A program made the translations under genes and the position numbers. Below, in pieces: positions 34,387 through 43,190 of a stretch of 64,000 bases of DNA (positions are counted from its first letter, which is position 1; each line of letters begins with the position of its first letter). Origin of the DNA: JAUIAI01 sp050633665 (GTDB taxonomy: Bacteria > Pseudomonadota > Gammaproteobacteria > Burkholderiales > Burkholderiaceae_E); contig JBOEGY010000001.1 in the NCBI GenBank assembly GCA_050633665.1, positions 310,001-374,000 on the forward strand, in the 5' to 3' direction. The notes beneath the pieces were generated by a model. It saw nothing but the letters and a program-made list of their open reading frames with translations. It made no database searches and had not been told where the DNA came from.

Positions 34387-35148
34387 TCAGGTTGCCAGAT
34401 ATCCGCCATCAACAGGTAGCAAGGCGCCAGTGATGTAACTGGCCGCCGGAGAGGCCAGAAAGACAACCGGGCCTGCAAGCTCATCGGGGTCGCCGACCCG
34501 GCCCATCGGCGTGTGGGCCAGAAACCGGCCAATCGCCTCGGGGTTGTTGCGGGTGGTTTCTGTCATAGGGGTGGCGATGACACCGGGCAGTATTGCATTG
34601 ACCCGCACACCTTGTGGCGCGAGATCCACTGCCAACGCACGAGTCAGTTGCGCGACCGCGCCCTTGCTTGCCGCATAGGCACTCAGCCCTGCGCCAGCGG
34701 TTACCGACATGATCGATCCGAGGTTCACAATCGAGCCGCTGGTGCTGATCAGTTGCTCTAGAAAAGCCCGAACCAGATTGCGTGGTCCGTCGACGTTTAC
34801 TGCGAATGTTCGCTCCCATTCGGACTCGAAGTTTTCATCACTAAAGAGAGTGCGATTAACGACGCCTGCGTTGTTGACCAGAGTTGAAATCGGACCGATT
34901 GTTGCGAGGACTTCGGCCGCACAGCGAGTGACCGATTCAATGTCGGTAACGTCAAGCTCAAACGCGACGGCCAGCCTGGGGCCGGAGAGTTGCTCGTTGA
35001 TCGCGTCGCAGACTGCATTGACGCCGGCCAGGTTGATGTCGGTAAGCACAACCCGCATGCCAGCGTTGGCTAGCCCTTTGGCTATTGCCGCTCCGTTGCC
35101 TTGCGCCGCTCCGGTGACCAATGCGATTTGGCCGGAAGTTTGATTCAT
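34387..35148 (-). CDS. SDR-family oxidoreductase
   Basis: A 253-residue classical short-chain dehydrogenase. GAAQGNGAAIAKGLANAG (NAD(P) binding), NNAG, the catalytic Ser in GSIMS and YAASKGA (Tyr/Lys) are all present, and VDGGYLAT ends the protein. ATG at 35148 is chosen for its perfect AAGGAG site. It follows a MarR regulator gene after 10 bases, which may control it. The substrate cannot be told. Confidence 0.9.
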   Translation of the reverse strand: MNQTSGQIALVTGAAQGNGAAIAKGLANAGMRVVLTDINLAGVNAVCDAINEQLSGPRLAVAFELDVTDIESVTRCAAEVLATIGPISTLVNNAGVVNRTLFSDENFESEWERTFAVNVDGPRNLVRAFLEQLISTSGSIVNLGSIMSVTAGAGLSAYAASKGAVAQLTRALAVDLAPQGVRVNAILPGVIATPMTETTRNNPEAIGRFLAHTPMGRVGDPDELAGPVVFLASPAASYITGALLPVDGGYLAT

Positions 35149-35158
35149 GGTTGTCTCC

Positions 35159-35638
35159 TTACTTCTCGTGTTTGCCTGGTGCACGGCTGAGTGTATTGTT
35201 GGCCAGGACCAGTTTGCGCAGTGACAGCAGAAATTGCTCGCGCTCTGGCGCCGGCAGCGGCGCGAGGATGCGAGCCTGAGCGCGGGCAACCAGCGGTGTA
35301 ATCCGGCCGAGAAGTTCCCGGCCCGTGGTGGTTAGTTTTAGTTGGCGGACGCGTCGGTCAGTCGGCGAGGGGTGACGTTCAATCAGACCGCGCGCTTCGA
35401 GCCGGTCGATAACGCCGCCGATCGTTGAGGTGTCGAAACCTATCGTCGCGGCCAGCGTGCGCTGATCTATTCCCGGTGTATCGAAAACTGTCTGCATTGC
35501 AGCAAATTGCACGGGCGTGATGGAACACTCGTCCGTTTCTTCCAGGAAGATCGCGACCGCGATCTGCTGCAACCGGCGGATATAGTGCCCGGGCAGACCG
35601 TCGAGATCGGTTGCGGCGGCTGGGTGCTGGTTTTTCAT
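35159..35638 (-). CDS. MarR-family transcriptional regulator
   Basis: A 159-residue winged-helix protein. The DNA-reading region spans ~55-100 (GIDQRTLAATIGFDTSTIGGVIDRLEARGLIER) with the wing SPTDRRVRQLKLT. MarR proteins commonly respond to phenolic or aromatic ligands. It is translated just upstream of the SDR gene on the same strand, so the pair is probably one transcription unit. Confidence 0.92.
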   Translation of the reverse strand: MKNQHPAAATDLDGLPGHYIRRLQQIAVAIFLEETDECSITPVQFAAMQTVFDTPGIDQRTLAATIGFDTSTIGGVIDRLEARGLIERHPSPTDRRVRQLKLTTTGRELLGRITPLVARAQARILAPLPAPEREQFLLSLRKLVLANNTLSRAPGKHEK

Positions 35639-35707
35639 TAATGCGCTTGCCTGACGACGAATATCTAAGTGTAGCTTGATCGCCTGGCCCCGCCGGCGGG
35701 CCCGCGC

Positions 35708-36571
35708 CTAGCGTAGTAACAGCGTCGGAATCGTTGCGGCTCGCAGCAGGTCGGAAGTTTTGCTGCCGAACAGCAGGCTGCGTAGCGGTGAGTGCGCATA
35801 GGCGCCCATGATCAGGAGGTCGATTTTCTGGTTGCTGACGGTATCGGCAATTATGCGCTCGGCGTCGCCAGGAATCAGCGAGGCCGGCGCGTCAAAGCCG
35901 GCTTCGGTCAGGGTTTTCTGAGCCCAGTCCAGTTGCTTGCGTGCGTCGGCGCTTTCCTTGCCGGACATTAGCAAATGCACTGGAAGTCCTTTGAAAAGCG
36001 AGCTTTCGGCAACCATTCGAACGCCGCGGCGGGTCACGATGCCACCGTCGAATGCGATCATCACGCGTTCGGGTTCGCGGAAATTCTCGGTGACAGTCAA
36101 AATAGGTTTGGTCAACGCACGGGCGATTCTTTCCACGTTGCGTCCCAGGTCGCGCTGGGTGGTTTCAGCGGATTCGCCACGCCGACCCAGGACAAACAAA
36201 CGAACACTCTTTTCCTGCTCGACCAGGGTTTCTTCGAGTTGGCCGTGTCGTTGTCGAACATCCGGGAGTTCTATGCCGCCGGCTACGGCGCGTTCGCGCA
36301 ATTTGTTCAGGAACAAACGGCCTCGCTCGCGCGCGCTGCGACTGCGGGCTTCGTCCTGACCGGTCAATTCATTGAGCAGGTTTTCCTGGGCGTCCATGGT
36401 CAGCGCGCCGGAGTAGTCGCCACCGGCGCTAAGTTCCGGGTGTTTATCCAGTACGTGAAGAAATTCCAGCGGGCAGGCCATGCGTTTGGCGGCCCAGACG
36501 GCGTAATCGGCGATATTGTCGGCGTAGTGTGACTGATCCACGCAGGCGAGTACTCGAGTCTCCGGGCTCAT
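35708..36571 (-). CDS. Tandem-domain universal stress protein
   Basis: A 287-residue protein with two UspA domains (~1-145 and ~155-287). The second domain ends LIMGAYAHSPLRSLLFGSKT, close to the ATP-binding GxxGxxxxxxGS pattern. Tandem Usp proteins help cells survive starvation or oxidative stress. The start lies 3 bases after the SulP transporter stop, so they are probably co-transcribed. Confidence 0.92.
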   Translation of the reverse strand: MSPETRVLACVDQSHYADNIADYAVWAAKRMACPLEFLHVLDKHPELSAGGDYSGALTMDAQENLLNELTGQDEARSRSARERGRLFLNKLRERAVAGGIELPDVRQRHGQLEETLVEQEKSVRLFVLGRRGESAETTQRDLGRNVERIARALTKPILTVTENFREPERVMIAFDGGIVTRRGVRMVAESSLFKGLPVHLLMSGKESADARKQLDWAQKTLTEAGFDAPASLIPGDAERIIADTVSNQKIDLLIMGAYAHSPLRSLLFGSKTSDLLRAATIPTLLLR

Positions 36572-36574
36572 GAA

Positions 36575-38050
36575 TTAGTGTCCCATGGCTTGTTTGGCGT
36601 CATCGGGTTTGTCGTGCTCTCCGAAGCGGTCGATCATCGTGGCACTGGCTTCGTTCAGGCCAATGACTTCTACGTCGGTGCCTTCCCGGCGAAATTTCAC
36701 GACTACTTTATCCAGGGCGCTTACTGCGGTGATATCCCAGAAATGGGCACGGCTGACATCAATGCGTACTTTGTCTATCACTTCTTTGAAGTCAAACGAC
36801 GCGACGAATCTTTCGGCCGAGGCGAAAAAAACCTGGCCAATTACCCGGTAGTGACGCATCCGGCCTTCGTTTTCAGAGATCGAGCTGACGAACAACACCA
36901 TGCCGACTTTATGCGCAAAGAAGAAACCGGACAACAAGACGCCTACCAGGACGCCTTTGGCCAGATCATGGGTGGCGACAACGACGACTACGGTGGCAAT
37001 CATGACCGTGCTGGAGCTTTTGGGATGCGAGCGCAGGTTACGGATAGACGCCCAGTTGAACGTGCCAATCGAGACCATGATCATGACCGCCACCAGCACT
37101 GCCATCGGAATGCGGCCTACCCAGTCGCTGGCGAACACCGACATCACTAGCAGGAACAAGCCCGCGGCCAGGGTTGATAGACGGCCACGTCCGCCGGATT
37201 TCACATTGATAACCGACTGACCGATCATGGCGCAGCCGGCCATGCCGCCCAGGAAACCACTGAAAATGTTGGCAACACCCTGGCCGACACATTCGCGGTT
37301 CTTATTGCTCGGGGAATCAGTCAGATCATCGACAATCGAGGCAGTCATCATCGACTCCAGCAAGCCGACGACGGCGAGTGTGGCCGATACCGGAAAGATG
37401 ATCTGCAGCGTTTCCCAGTTGAGTGGCACTTGCGGGTTTAAAAATGACGGCAGGCTGTCCGGTAATTCGCCCAGGTCAGAGACGGTTCGAATATCCAGTC
37501 CGAGCGTGATGGTCAGCACGGTCATCACGATAATTGCGACCAGCGGCGAGGGGACAGCGCGGGTAACGTATGGAAACAGGTAGATGATGCCGAGGCTGGC
37601 GGCCACCATGACATAAACCGGCCAGGCCACACCAATTAATTCCGGCAACTGTGCCATGAAGATCAGAATGGCCAGTGCGTTGACGAAACCGGTAATGACG
37701 GAGCGCGAAACAAAACGCATTAGCGAGCCCAGCCGCAACCAGCCCGCAAGGATTTGCAGAATGCCGGTCAGCACCGTGGCTGCTAACAGGTATTGCAAGC
37801 CGTAGTCTTTCACCAGCGTGACCATCAGTAATGCCATGGCACCAGTGGCGGCTGAAATCATGCCGGGTCGGCCACCCGCAAAAGCGATGACGGTGGCGAT
37901 GCAGAAAGAAGCGTACAGCCCGACCTTGGGGTCGACACCGGCGATGATTGAAAACGCAATCGCCTCGGGAATAAGCGCAAGCGCGACGACGAGTCCGGCG
38001 AGCAAGTCGTTGCGGACATTGGAAAGCCAGTCCTGGCGGAGCGATTTCAT
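36575..38050 (-). CDS. SulP-family anion transporter with STAS domain
   Basis: A 491-residue inner-membrane protein with about 12 membrane segments, beginning LLAGLVVALALIPEAIAFS (SulP signature), then ASIVDDLTDSPSNKNRECVGQG, and a C-terminal STAS domain (~400-480). It resembles BicA-like bicarbonate or sulfate/anion transporters that use Na+ or H+. The substrate cannot be told from sequence. It is paired with a universal stress protein gene, an arrangement seen in several marine proteobacteria. Confidence 0.9.
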   Translation of the reverse strand: MKSLRQDWLSNVRNDLLAGLVVALALIPEAIAFSIIAGVDPKVGLYASFCIATVIAFAGGRPGMISAATGAMALLMVTLVKDYGLQYLLAATVLTGILQILAGWLRLGSLMRFVSRSVITGFVNALAILIFMAQLPELIGVAWPVYVMVAASLGIIYLFPYVTRAVPSPLVAIIVMTVLTITLGLDIRTVSDLGELPDSLPSFLNPQVPLNWETLQIIFPVSATLAVVGLLESMMTASIVDDLTDSPSNKNRECVGQGVANIFSGFLGGMAGCAMIGQSVINVKSGGRGRLSTLAAGLFLLVMSVFASDWVGRIPMAVLVAVMIMVSIGTFNWASIRNLRSHPKSSSTVMIATVVVVVATHDLAKGVLVGVLLSGFFFAHKVGMVLFVSSISENEGRMRHYRVIGQVFFASAERFVASFDFKEVIDKVRIDVSRAHFWDITAVSALDKVVVKFRREGTDVEVIGLNEASATMIDRFGEHDKPDDAKQAMGH

Positions 38051-38241
38051 CAGCAGATCGAGAGTGGGGTTGGATTGTTCTTAGTTGGAGCGAATGCTAC
38101 GCGACCGGCCAGTTCCCGACAATATGAATCCCGTCCAATGGCTGTTCCGTGAGGCCGGTGGTCGACTGGTAGGAGTGTTGCGCTTGAATCTGTTTGCTTA
38201 CAACGATATCCGGTGTTCAACGGTAGGTTGCGAACTCTATT

Positions 38242-38300
38242 GTAGCGACTGTTTATCTACTTGATAGTCCGCACCTATGAAAATTAACTGGTAATATATT
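38242..38300 (+). promoter_or_regulatory. OxyR-type operator and katG promoter
   Basis: GTAG (38242-38245), TTAT (38253-38256), ATAG (38264-38267) and CTAT (38275-38278) are each separated by exactly seven bases. This matches the OxyR contact pattern ATAG-N7-CTAT-N7-ATAG-N7-CTAT at 14 of 16 positions. A -10-like TATATT (38295-38300) follows 16 bases later, the placing expected for activation. AGGAG lies ahead of the katG ATG. Confidence 0.75.
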
Positions 38301-38326
38301 TTTGTTATTTACCTAGGAGAATCGTA

Positions 38327-40501
38327 ATGGGCAGCAATGATGTGAACTCGTCGGGCAAGTGTCCCGTGATGCATGGCGGAATGACATCGACCGGCACAAA
38401 AGTCCAGGACTGGTGGCCGAACGCCCTCAATCTGGAAATTCTCAATCAGCACGATACCAAGACAAACCCGATGGGTGAGGGCTTTAACTATCGCGAAGAA
38501 CTGGAGAAGCTTGATGTCAGTGCACTCAAGAAAGATCTCGGCGCGTTAATGACTGACAGTCAGGACTGGTGGCCTGCAGACTGGGGCCACTACGGCGGCC
38601 TGATGATCCGGTTGGCATGGCATTCAGCCGGCACTTACCGTCTGTTTGACGGACGAGGCGGCGGTGGCACCGGCAACCAGCGCTTTGCTCCGCTCAATTC
38701 CTGGCCCGACAACGGGAACCTCGACAAAGCGCGTCGCCTGTTGTGGCCGATCAAGAAGAAATACGGCAACCGGATTTCCTGGGCCGATTTGTACATTCTC
38801 GCCGGCAATGTCGCCTATGAATCCATGGGCCTGAAGACCTTCGGATTCGCGTTTGGACGCGAGGATATCTGGGCGCCCGAGCAGGATGTGTACTGGGGCT
38901 CGGAGAACGAATGGCTTGGAGACAGTGCGGAACGCTATGCCGACAAGGAAGATGCGGGCTCATTGGAAAAACCGTTGGGCGCCGTTCATATGGGACTCAT
39001 CTACGTGAACCCTGAGGGGCGGGACGGTAAGCCGGATCCGCTCAAGTCCGCGCAAGATGTGCGCGAGACATTCGCGCGGATGGCGATGAATGACGAGGAA
39101 ACCGTGGCGCTTACCGCTGGCGGACACACAGTAGGCAAGGCCCACGGCAACGGACTCCAGTCCAATCTGGGACCCGCTCCTGAAGCGGCTCCGCTTGAGG
39201 AGCAGGGCATGGGCTGGATAAATCACGAGGCCCGTGGCGTTGGTCGTGACGCTTTGACCAGTGGGCTTGAAGGCGCGTGGACAAAGAATCCGACCCAATG
39301 GGACAACGGCTATTTTGATCTTCTGCTCAACCATGAGTGGGCCTTGAAGAAGAGCCCGGCTGGCGCCTGGCAATGGGAGCCGGAGGGTATCAAAGAGGAA
39401 GACATGCCGGTCGATGTTGAGGACCCGTCAATTCGCAAGATGCCGATCATGACCGACGCTGACATGGCGATGAAGATGGATCCGGAGTACCGCAAGATTT
39501 CCGAGCGCTTTTATAACGACTTTGACTACTTCACGGAAACGTTCGCTCGCGCCTGGTTCAAACTGACTCACCGTGACATGGGTCCGAAGGCTCGTTATTT
39601 TGGCCCGGAAGTTCCTCAGGAGGACTTGATCTGGCAAGACCCGGTTCCCGCCGGCTCCACCGGTTATTCGGTTGATCAGGTAAAAAAGAAGATTGCAGCC
39701 AGCGATCTGAGTCTGGCTGAAATGGTCTCGACGGCTTGGGATAGCGCCCGTACTTATCGCGGCTCGGATATGCGTGGTGGCACCGACGGCGCGCGCATTC
39801 GCCTGGCTCCTCAAAAAGACTGGGCGGGTAACGAACCCGCACGTCTGAGCAAGGTTCTGGCCGTGCTCGAAGGCATCGCATCGGAGGCCGGCGCAAGCGT
39901 GGCTGACGTGATCGTGCTGGCCGGTAACGTGGGCGTCGAGCAGGCGGCAAAAGCAGCAGGTTTCGCGGTGAACGTCCCGTTTGCGCCAGGTCGTGGTGAC
40001 GCGACAGCGGAAATGACAGACGCCGAGTCGTTCGATGCGCTTGAACCCATTGCTGACGGTTACCGCAACTGGACGAAGGCCGATTACCAGATAAGCGCCG
40101 AAGAAATGATGCTCGACAGGACTCAGTTGATGGGGTTGACTGCCCCTGAAATGACAGTCCTGGTTGGTGGCTTACGGGCGATGGGAGCCAACCATGGTGG
40201 CTCGGGTCACGGGGTGTTTACCGATCGGCCCGGTGCACTGACGACGGATTTTTTCACCAACCTGACCGACACCGCAAACACCTGGAACCCGGTTGACGGC
40301 GGCACCTATGAGATTCGTGATCGCAAGAGTGGGGCGGTGAAGTGGACGGCAACTCGGGTGGATCTGGTGTTTGGATCAAACTCGGTTCTTCGTGCTTACG
40401 CCGAGCTTTATGCTCAGGACGATAGCAAAGAGAAATTCGTCGCAGACTTCGTGGCTGCCTGGACCAAAGTGATGAACGCCGGTCGCTTTGATATCAGCTG
40501 A
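38327..40501 (+). CDS. katG: Catalase-peroxidase KatG
   Basis: A 724-residue heme enzyme removing hydrogen peroxide. The distal triad is Arg95, Trp98 and His99 in MIRLAWHSAGTYR, and the proximal heme ligand is His267 in GGHTVGK. The Trp98-Tyr226-Met252 set matches the crosslinked Met-Tyr-Trp adduct that gives catalase activity (Met252 is 15 residues before His267, as in M. tuberculosis). The second, inactive domain covers the C-terminal half. No signal peptide is visible. An OxyR-type site lies upstream. Confidence 0.97.
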   Translation: MGSNDVNSSGKCPVMHGGMTSTGTKVQDWWPNALNLEILNQHDTKTNPMGEGFNYREELEKLDVSALKKDLGALMTDSQDWWPADWGHYGGLMIRLAWHSAGTYRLFDGRGGGGTGNQRFAPLNSWPDNGNLDKARRLLWPIKKKYGNRISWADLYILAGNVAYESMGLKTFGFAFGREDIWAPEQDVYWGSENEWLGDSAERYADKEDAGSLEKPLGAVHMGLIYVNPEGRDGKPDPLKSAQDVRETFARMAMNDEETVALTAGGHTVGKAHGNGLQSNLGPAPEAAPLEEQGMGWINHEARGVGRDALTSGLEGAWTKNPTQWDNGYFDLLLNHEWALKKSPAGAWQWEPEGIKEEDMPVDVEDPSIRKMPIMTDADMAMKMDPEYRKISERFYNDFDYFTETFARAWFKLTHRDMGPKARYFGPEVPQEDLIWQDPVPAGSTGYSVDQVKKKIAASDLSLAEMVSTAWDSARTYRGSDMRGGTDGARIRLAPQKDWAGNEPARLSKVLAVLEGIASEAGASVADVIVLAGNVGVEQAAKAAGFAVNVPFAPGRGDATAEMTDAESFDALEPIADGYRNWTKADYQISAEEMMLDRTQLMGLTAPEMTVLVGGLRAMGANHGGSGHGVFTDRPGALTTDFFTNLTDTANTWNPVDGGTYEIRDRKSGAVKWTATRVDLVFGSNSVLRAYAELYAQDDSKEKFVADFVAAWTKVMNAGRFDIS

Positions 40502-40521
40502 TCTGACGGCGCCGGTTGGCC

Positions 40522-41394
40522 TCAACGGCTGACCGGGGCGACGAATTCGTCGGTGCTCGGCGCATCAATTGGCAGATGCGGCCCTTCAATGCGCGTCGGT
40601 TGGCGGGTATTGAGGGGATGTTTTGCCGGGATGGGTTTACGGTCAATGACCGCGCGCTTTTGTGCCGTCAGACTCATCCCGGCCGTTTGATGTCGTGTCT
40701 TGCCTGAGCGTTTCGGCACGACCATTGTCGGGGTTTTTACAAGCGCCGGTTTAGCGCCTTGATTGCCGATTCGGGCGGTCTGGCCGGCTCCCACCCGCAC
40801 CTGCCCGGCACCGTTGGCAACATCGATCGCACCACTGGCAACCGATACCTCCATGGCTCCCAGTGAGGGATTCTTGCATTGACCTGCATGGCAGTCTCGC
40901 TGGACGACGCTAAAGTCGGTGCCGCGAATGCCTATTACGGCAGTCGGGGTTCTAAGCCGGAACGATTTCGCTGAGCGTTTGCCGATCAGGCCTGTTATGG
41001 TTCGGAGCGAGCCGCGAACCAGATCAAACCAACCTCGGTCGCCTTGCTGGTTATGCAGGTAGTCATCAATGCTGAGCTGGCTCACCGGCCCCAGATTCAT
41101 CTGCATGCCGTCGGTAAATCTCAGGCTGATCCGTCCGTTTGAGCCAGTCAGGAGTCGGTCGCCGGCAAAGACTTCCTGCAGGCGGCCGGCCGGGCTGGTG
41201 ATTTGTCCGGTTCGGGACAATGACGTATCACCGGCCGACGATACAATAACCCCGGCCGCTTCCAGGCTGCCTGCCTGCGCAGGAGTCACCATCGCAATCG
41301 TCGCCAGCAACGTCACCAGCCCGATAATTGACAGCCAGCCAACCAGTAGCGCAAGCGGTACGATTCTCGACAGATAACTCGCAAATAAGCCCAT
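40522..41394 (-). CDS. FecR-domain exported protein
   Basis: A 290-residue protein with an N-terminal membrane segment or signal (~12-42, ending AQAG), a FecR-type beta domain (~60-215: VFAGDRLLTGSNGRISLRF, TAVIGIRGTDF) and a basic, Pro-rich tail. FecR domains in sigma regulators are fused to a cytoplasmic anti-sigma region; here the FecR domain sits behind a signal and no fecI-like gene is nearby, so it is probably a periplasmic protein of unknown role. It converges on katG. Confidence 0.85.
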   Translation of the reverse strand: MGLFASYLSRIVPLALLVGWLSIIGLVTLLATIAMVTPAQAGSLEAAGVIVSSAGDTSLSRTGQITSPAGRLQEVFAGDRLLTGSNGRISLRFTDGMQMNLGPVSQLSIDDYLHNQQGDRGWFDLVRGSLRTITGLIGKRSAKSFRLRTPTAVIGIRGTDFSVVQRDCHAGQCKNPSLGAMEVSVASGAIDVANGAGQVRVGAGQTARIGNQGAKPALVKTPTMVVPKRSGKTRHQTAGMSLTAQKRAVIDRKPIPAKHPLNTRQPTRIEGPHLPIDAPSTDEFVAPVSR

Positions 41395-41453
41395 AAGCCG
41401 TTATCGGCTGGAAAACGACAAACTCAATGGATTTAATTCGCTCGTAAACGCCT

Positions 41454-42329
41454 ATGAATGCCCGGATTTCTCCAACGCCCCGGTGGCTCAGCTATCTGAC
41501 ACTGGTCCGCCTGCACCGTCCGATCGGCACATTGTTGTTGTTATGGCCGACGCTGTGGGCCTTGTGGATGGCCTCTGGCGGTCGTCCTGATCCTTATTTG
41601 CTGTTTGCGTTCACATTGGGAACCGTGTTGATGCGGTCAGCTGGCTGCGCCATTAATGACTTCGCCGACCGCCATATCGACAAGCACGTCAAACGTACTC
41701 AGGCCCGACCCGTGACAACCGGGGCGATTGCGCCGTGGGAGGCGGTCATGGTGTTTGTTGTGTTGTCGCTGTTGGCCTTGTTGCTGGTCTTGCCGATGAA
41801 CTCCCTGACCTGGAAGTACGCGGTCGTCGCCGCACTGATCGCGGGCAGTTACCCCTATACCAAGCGCTGGCTCAGCCTGCCGCAAGCTTATCTGGGGATT
41901 GCGTTTGGCTTCGGGATTCCGATGGCCTATGCGGCAACCCTGGGAATGGTGCCGGTGGCGGCCTGGTTGATGCTATTGGCCAATATCTGCTGGGCGCTGG
42001 CCTATGACACGGAATACGCGATGGTGGATCGTGATGACGATATCCATCTGGGTATCAAATCGGCGGCGCTGACGTTTGGTCGCTTTGATGTCTTAGCCGT
42101 GATGGTCTGTTATGCATTGACGCTGCTGCTGCTGGGGCTGTCCGGATATTTGCAGTCAATGGGGTTTTGGTTTTATGCCGGACTGGCAGGCGCCGGTGTC
42201 GTGACGCTTTACCACTATCGGCTGATTCGGGAGCGCAGCCGTGAGGGATGTTTTGCTGCGTTCAATCACAACAACTGGTGGGGCGCGATTGTGATGGCCG
42301 GTGTGGTACTGGATTTTGCGACCCGGTAG
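41454..42329 (+). CDS. ubiA: 4-hydroxybenzoate octaprenyltransferase
   Basis: A 291-residue membrane enzyme of ubiquinone synthesis. The first Asp-rich motif NDFADRHIDKHVKRTQARP and the second DTEYAMVDRDDD, which bind the Mg-diphosphate, are both present. About eight membrane helices are expected. There is no ubiC gene beside it here; the neighbour is an unrelated FecR-domain gene. Confidence 0.95.
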   Translation: MNARISPTPRWLSYLTLVRLHRPIGTLLLLWPTLWALWMASGGRPDPYLLFAFTLGTVLMRSAGCAINDFADRHIDKHVKRTQARPVTTGAIAPWEAVMVFVVLSLLALLLVLPMNSLTWKYAVVAALIAGSYPYTKRWLSLPQAYLGIAFGFGIPMAYAATLGMVPVAAWLMLLANICWALAYDTEYAMVDRDDDIHLGIKSAALTFGRFDVLAVMVCYALTLLLLGLSGYLQSMGFWFYAGLAGAGVVTLYHYRLIRERSREGCFAAFNHNNWWGAIVMAGVVLDFATR

Positions 42330-42353
42330 CTCTGGCGAGCCGGCAGATTTCGC

Positions 42354-43157
42354 CTAGTCGCTTTTGCCCAGTTCGATACTTCTCTGGTGAGCGGCTTTGA
42401 CACCCGCATCAATCACCGCCGCAATACCGTTCTCATTCATTGCCTGCAAGCCGGCTGCTGTCGTGCCACCGGGAGAGGTGACCTGCTCGCGCAGCTTGCT
42501 CAACGGCAGGTCTGACTGGCTGGCCAGCTCGGCGGCGCCGCGAACGAGTTGCAACACCAGGGTATTGGCTTTGTCGGCGGGTAGACCTAGCGATTCGGCT
42601 GACTGTTGCAAGGCTTCCATCCATCGAAAAACATAGGCCGGGCCGCTGCCAGTGACAGCCGTCACCGTGTCGATGTCGCTTTCCTGATCCAGCCATATCG
42701 CGATGCCGACGGCCGACATGATTGCCAGCGCGGTTTCGCGGTCGGCCGCACTGACTGCCGCACTGGCGACCATTCCGGCGGCGCCAAGCCCGACCAGGGC
42801 AGGGGTATTGGGCATAACGCGAACCAGGTGATCATGGCCGTCCAGCCATTTTGACAATTCGGCAATCCGGCTGCCTGCGGCGATGCTGATGATCAGTGCT
42901 TTGCCAACCAGCGGCGCGATTGATTTGCAAACGGCTTGCATGACCTGGGGTTTGACCGCCAGCACACAGGCGGACCCGGCGGCTAGCGTCTGATCCAGAG
43001 CGGGGGTTGTTCGAACGTCATGGGTTTGTTCGCAGTTTTCCCGGGCGGCTGGGTTGGGATCAACGACCAGAATGTCGGCCGCCGGATGGCCGCGATTGAT
43101 GAGCCCGCCAATAATGGCGCTGGCCATATTGCCGCCACCGATAAAAACGATCGTCAT
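42354..43157 (-). CDS. proC: Pyrroline-5-carboxylate reductase
   Basis: A 267-residue NAD(P)H-dependent enzyme for the last step of proline synthesis. FIGGGNMASAIIGG is the nucleotide site, AVKPQVM and RVMPNTPALVGLG are conserved, and the C-terminal TGSGPAYVF and VTSPGGTTAAGL form the active-site region. It follows murJ on the same strand after 33 bases. proA, an earlier step of the pathway, is at 50.8 kb. Confidence 0.96.
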   Translation of the reverse strand: MTIVFIGGGNMASAIIGGLINRGHPAADILVVDPNPAARENCEQTHDVRTTPALDQTLAAGSACVLAVKPQVMQAVCKSIAPLVGKALIISIAAGSRIAELSKWLDGHDHLVRVMPNTPALVGLGAAGMVASAAVSAADRETALAIMSAVGIAIWLDQESDIDTVTAVTGSGPAYVFRWMEALQQSAESLGLPADKANTLVLQLVRGAAELASQSDLPLSKLREQVTSPGGTTAAGLQAMNENGIAAVIDAGVKAAHQRSIELGKSD

Positions 43158-43190
43158 GTTGATTTCCTTTGTCTGGAGAGGTTCTGCCGG

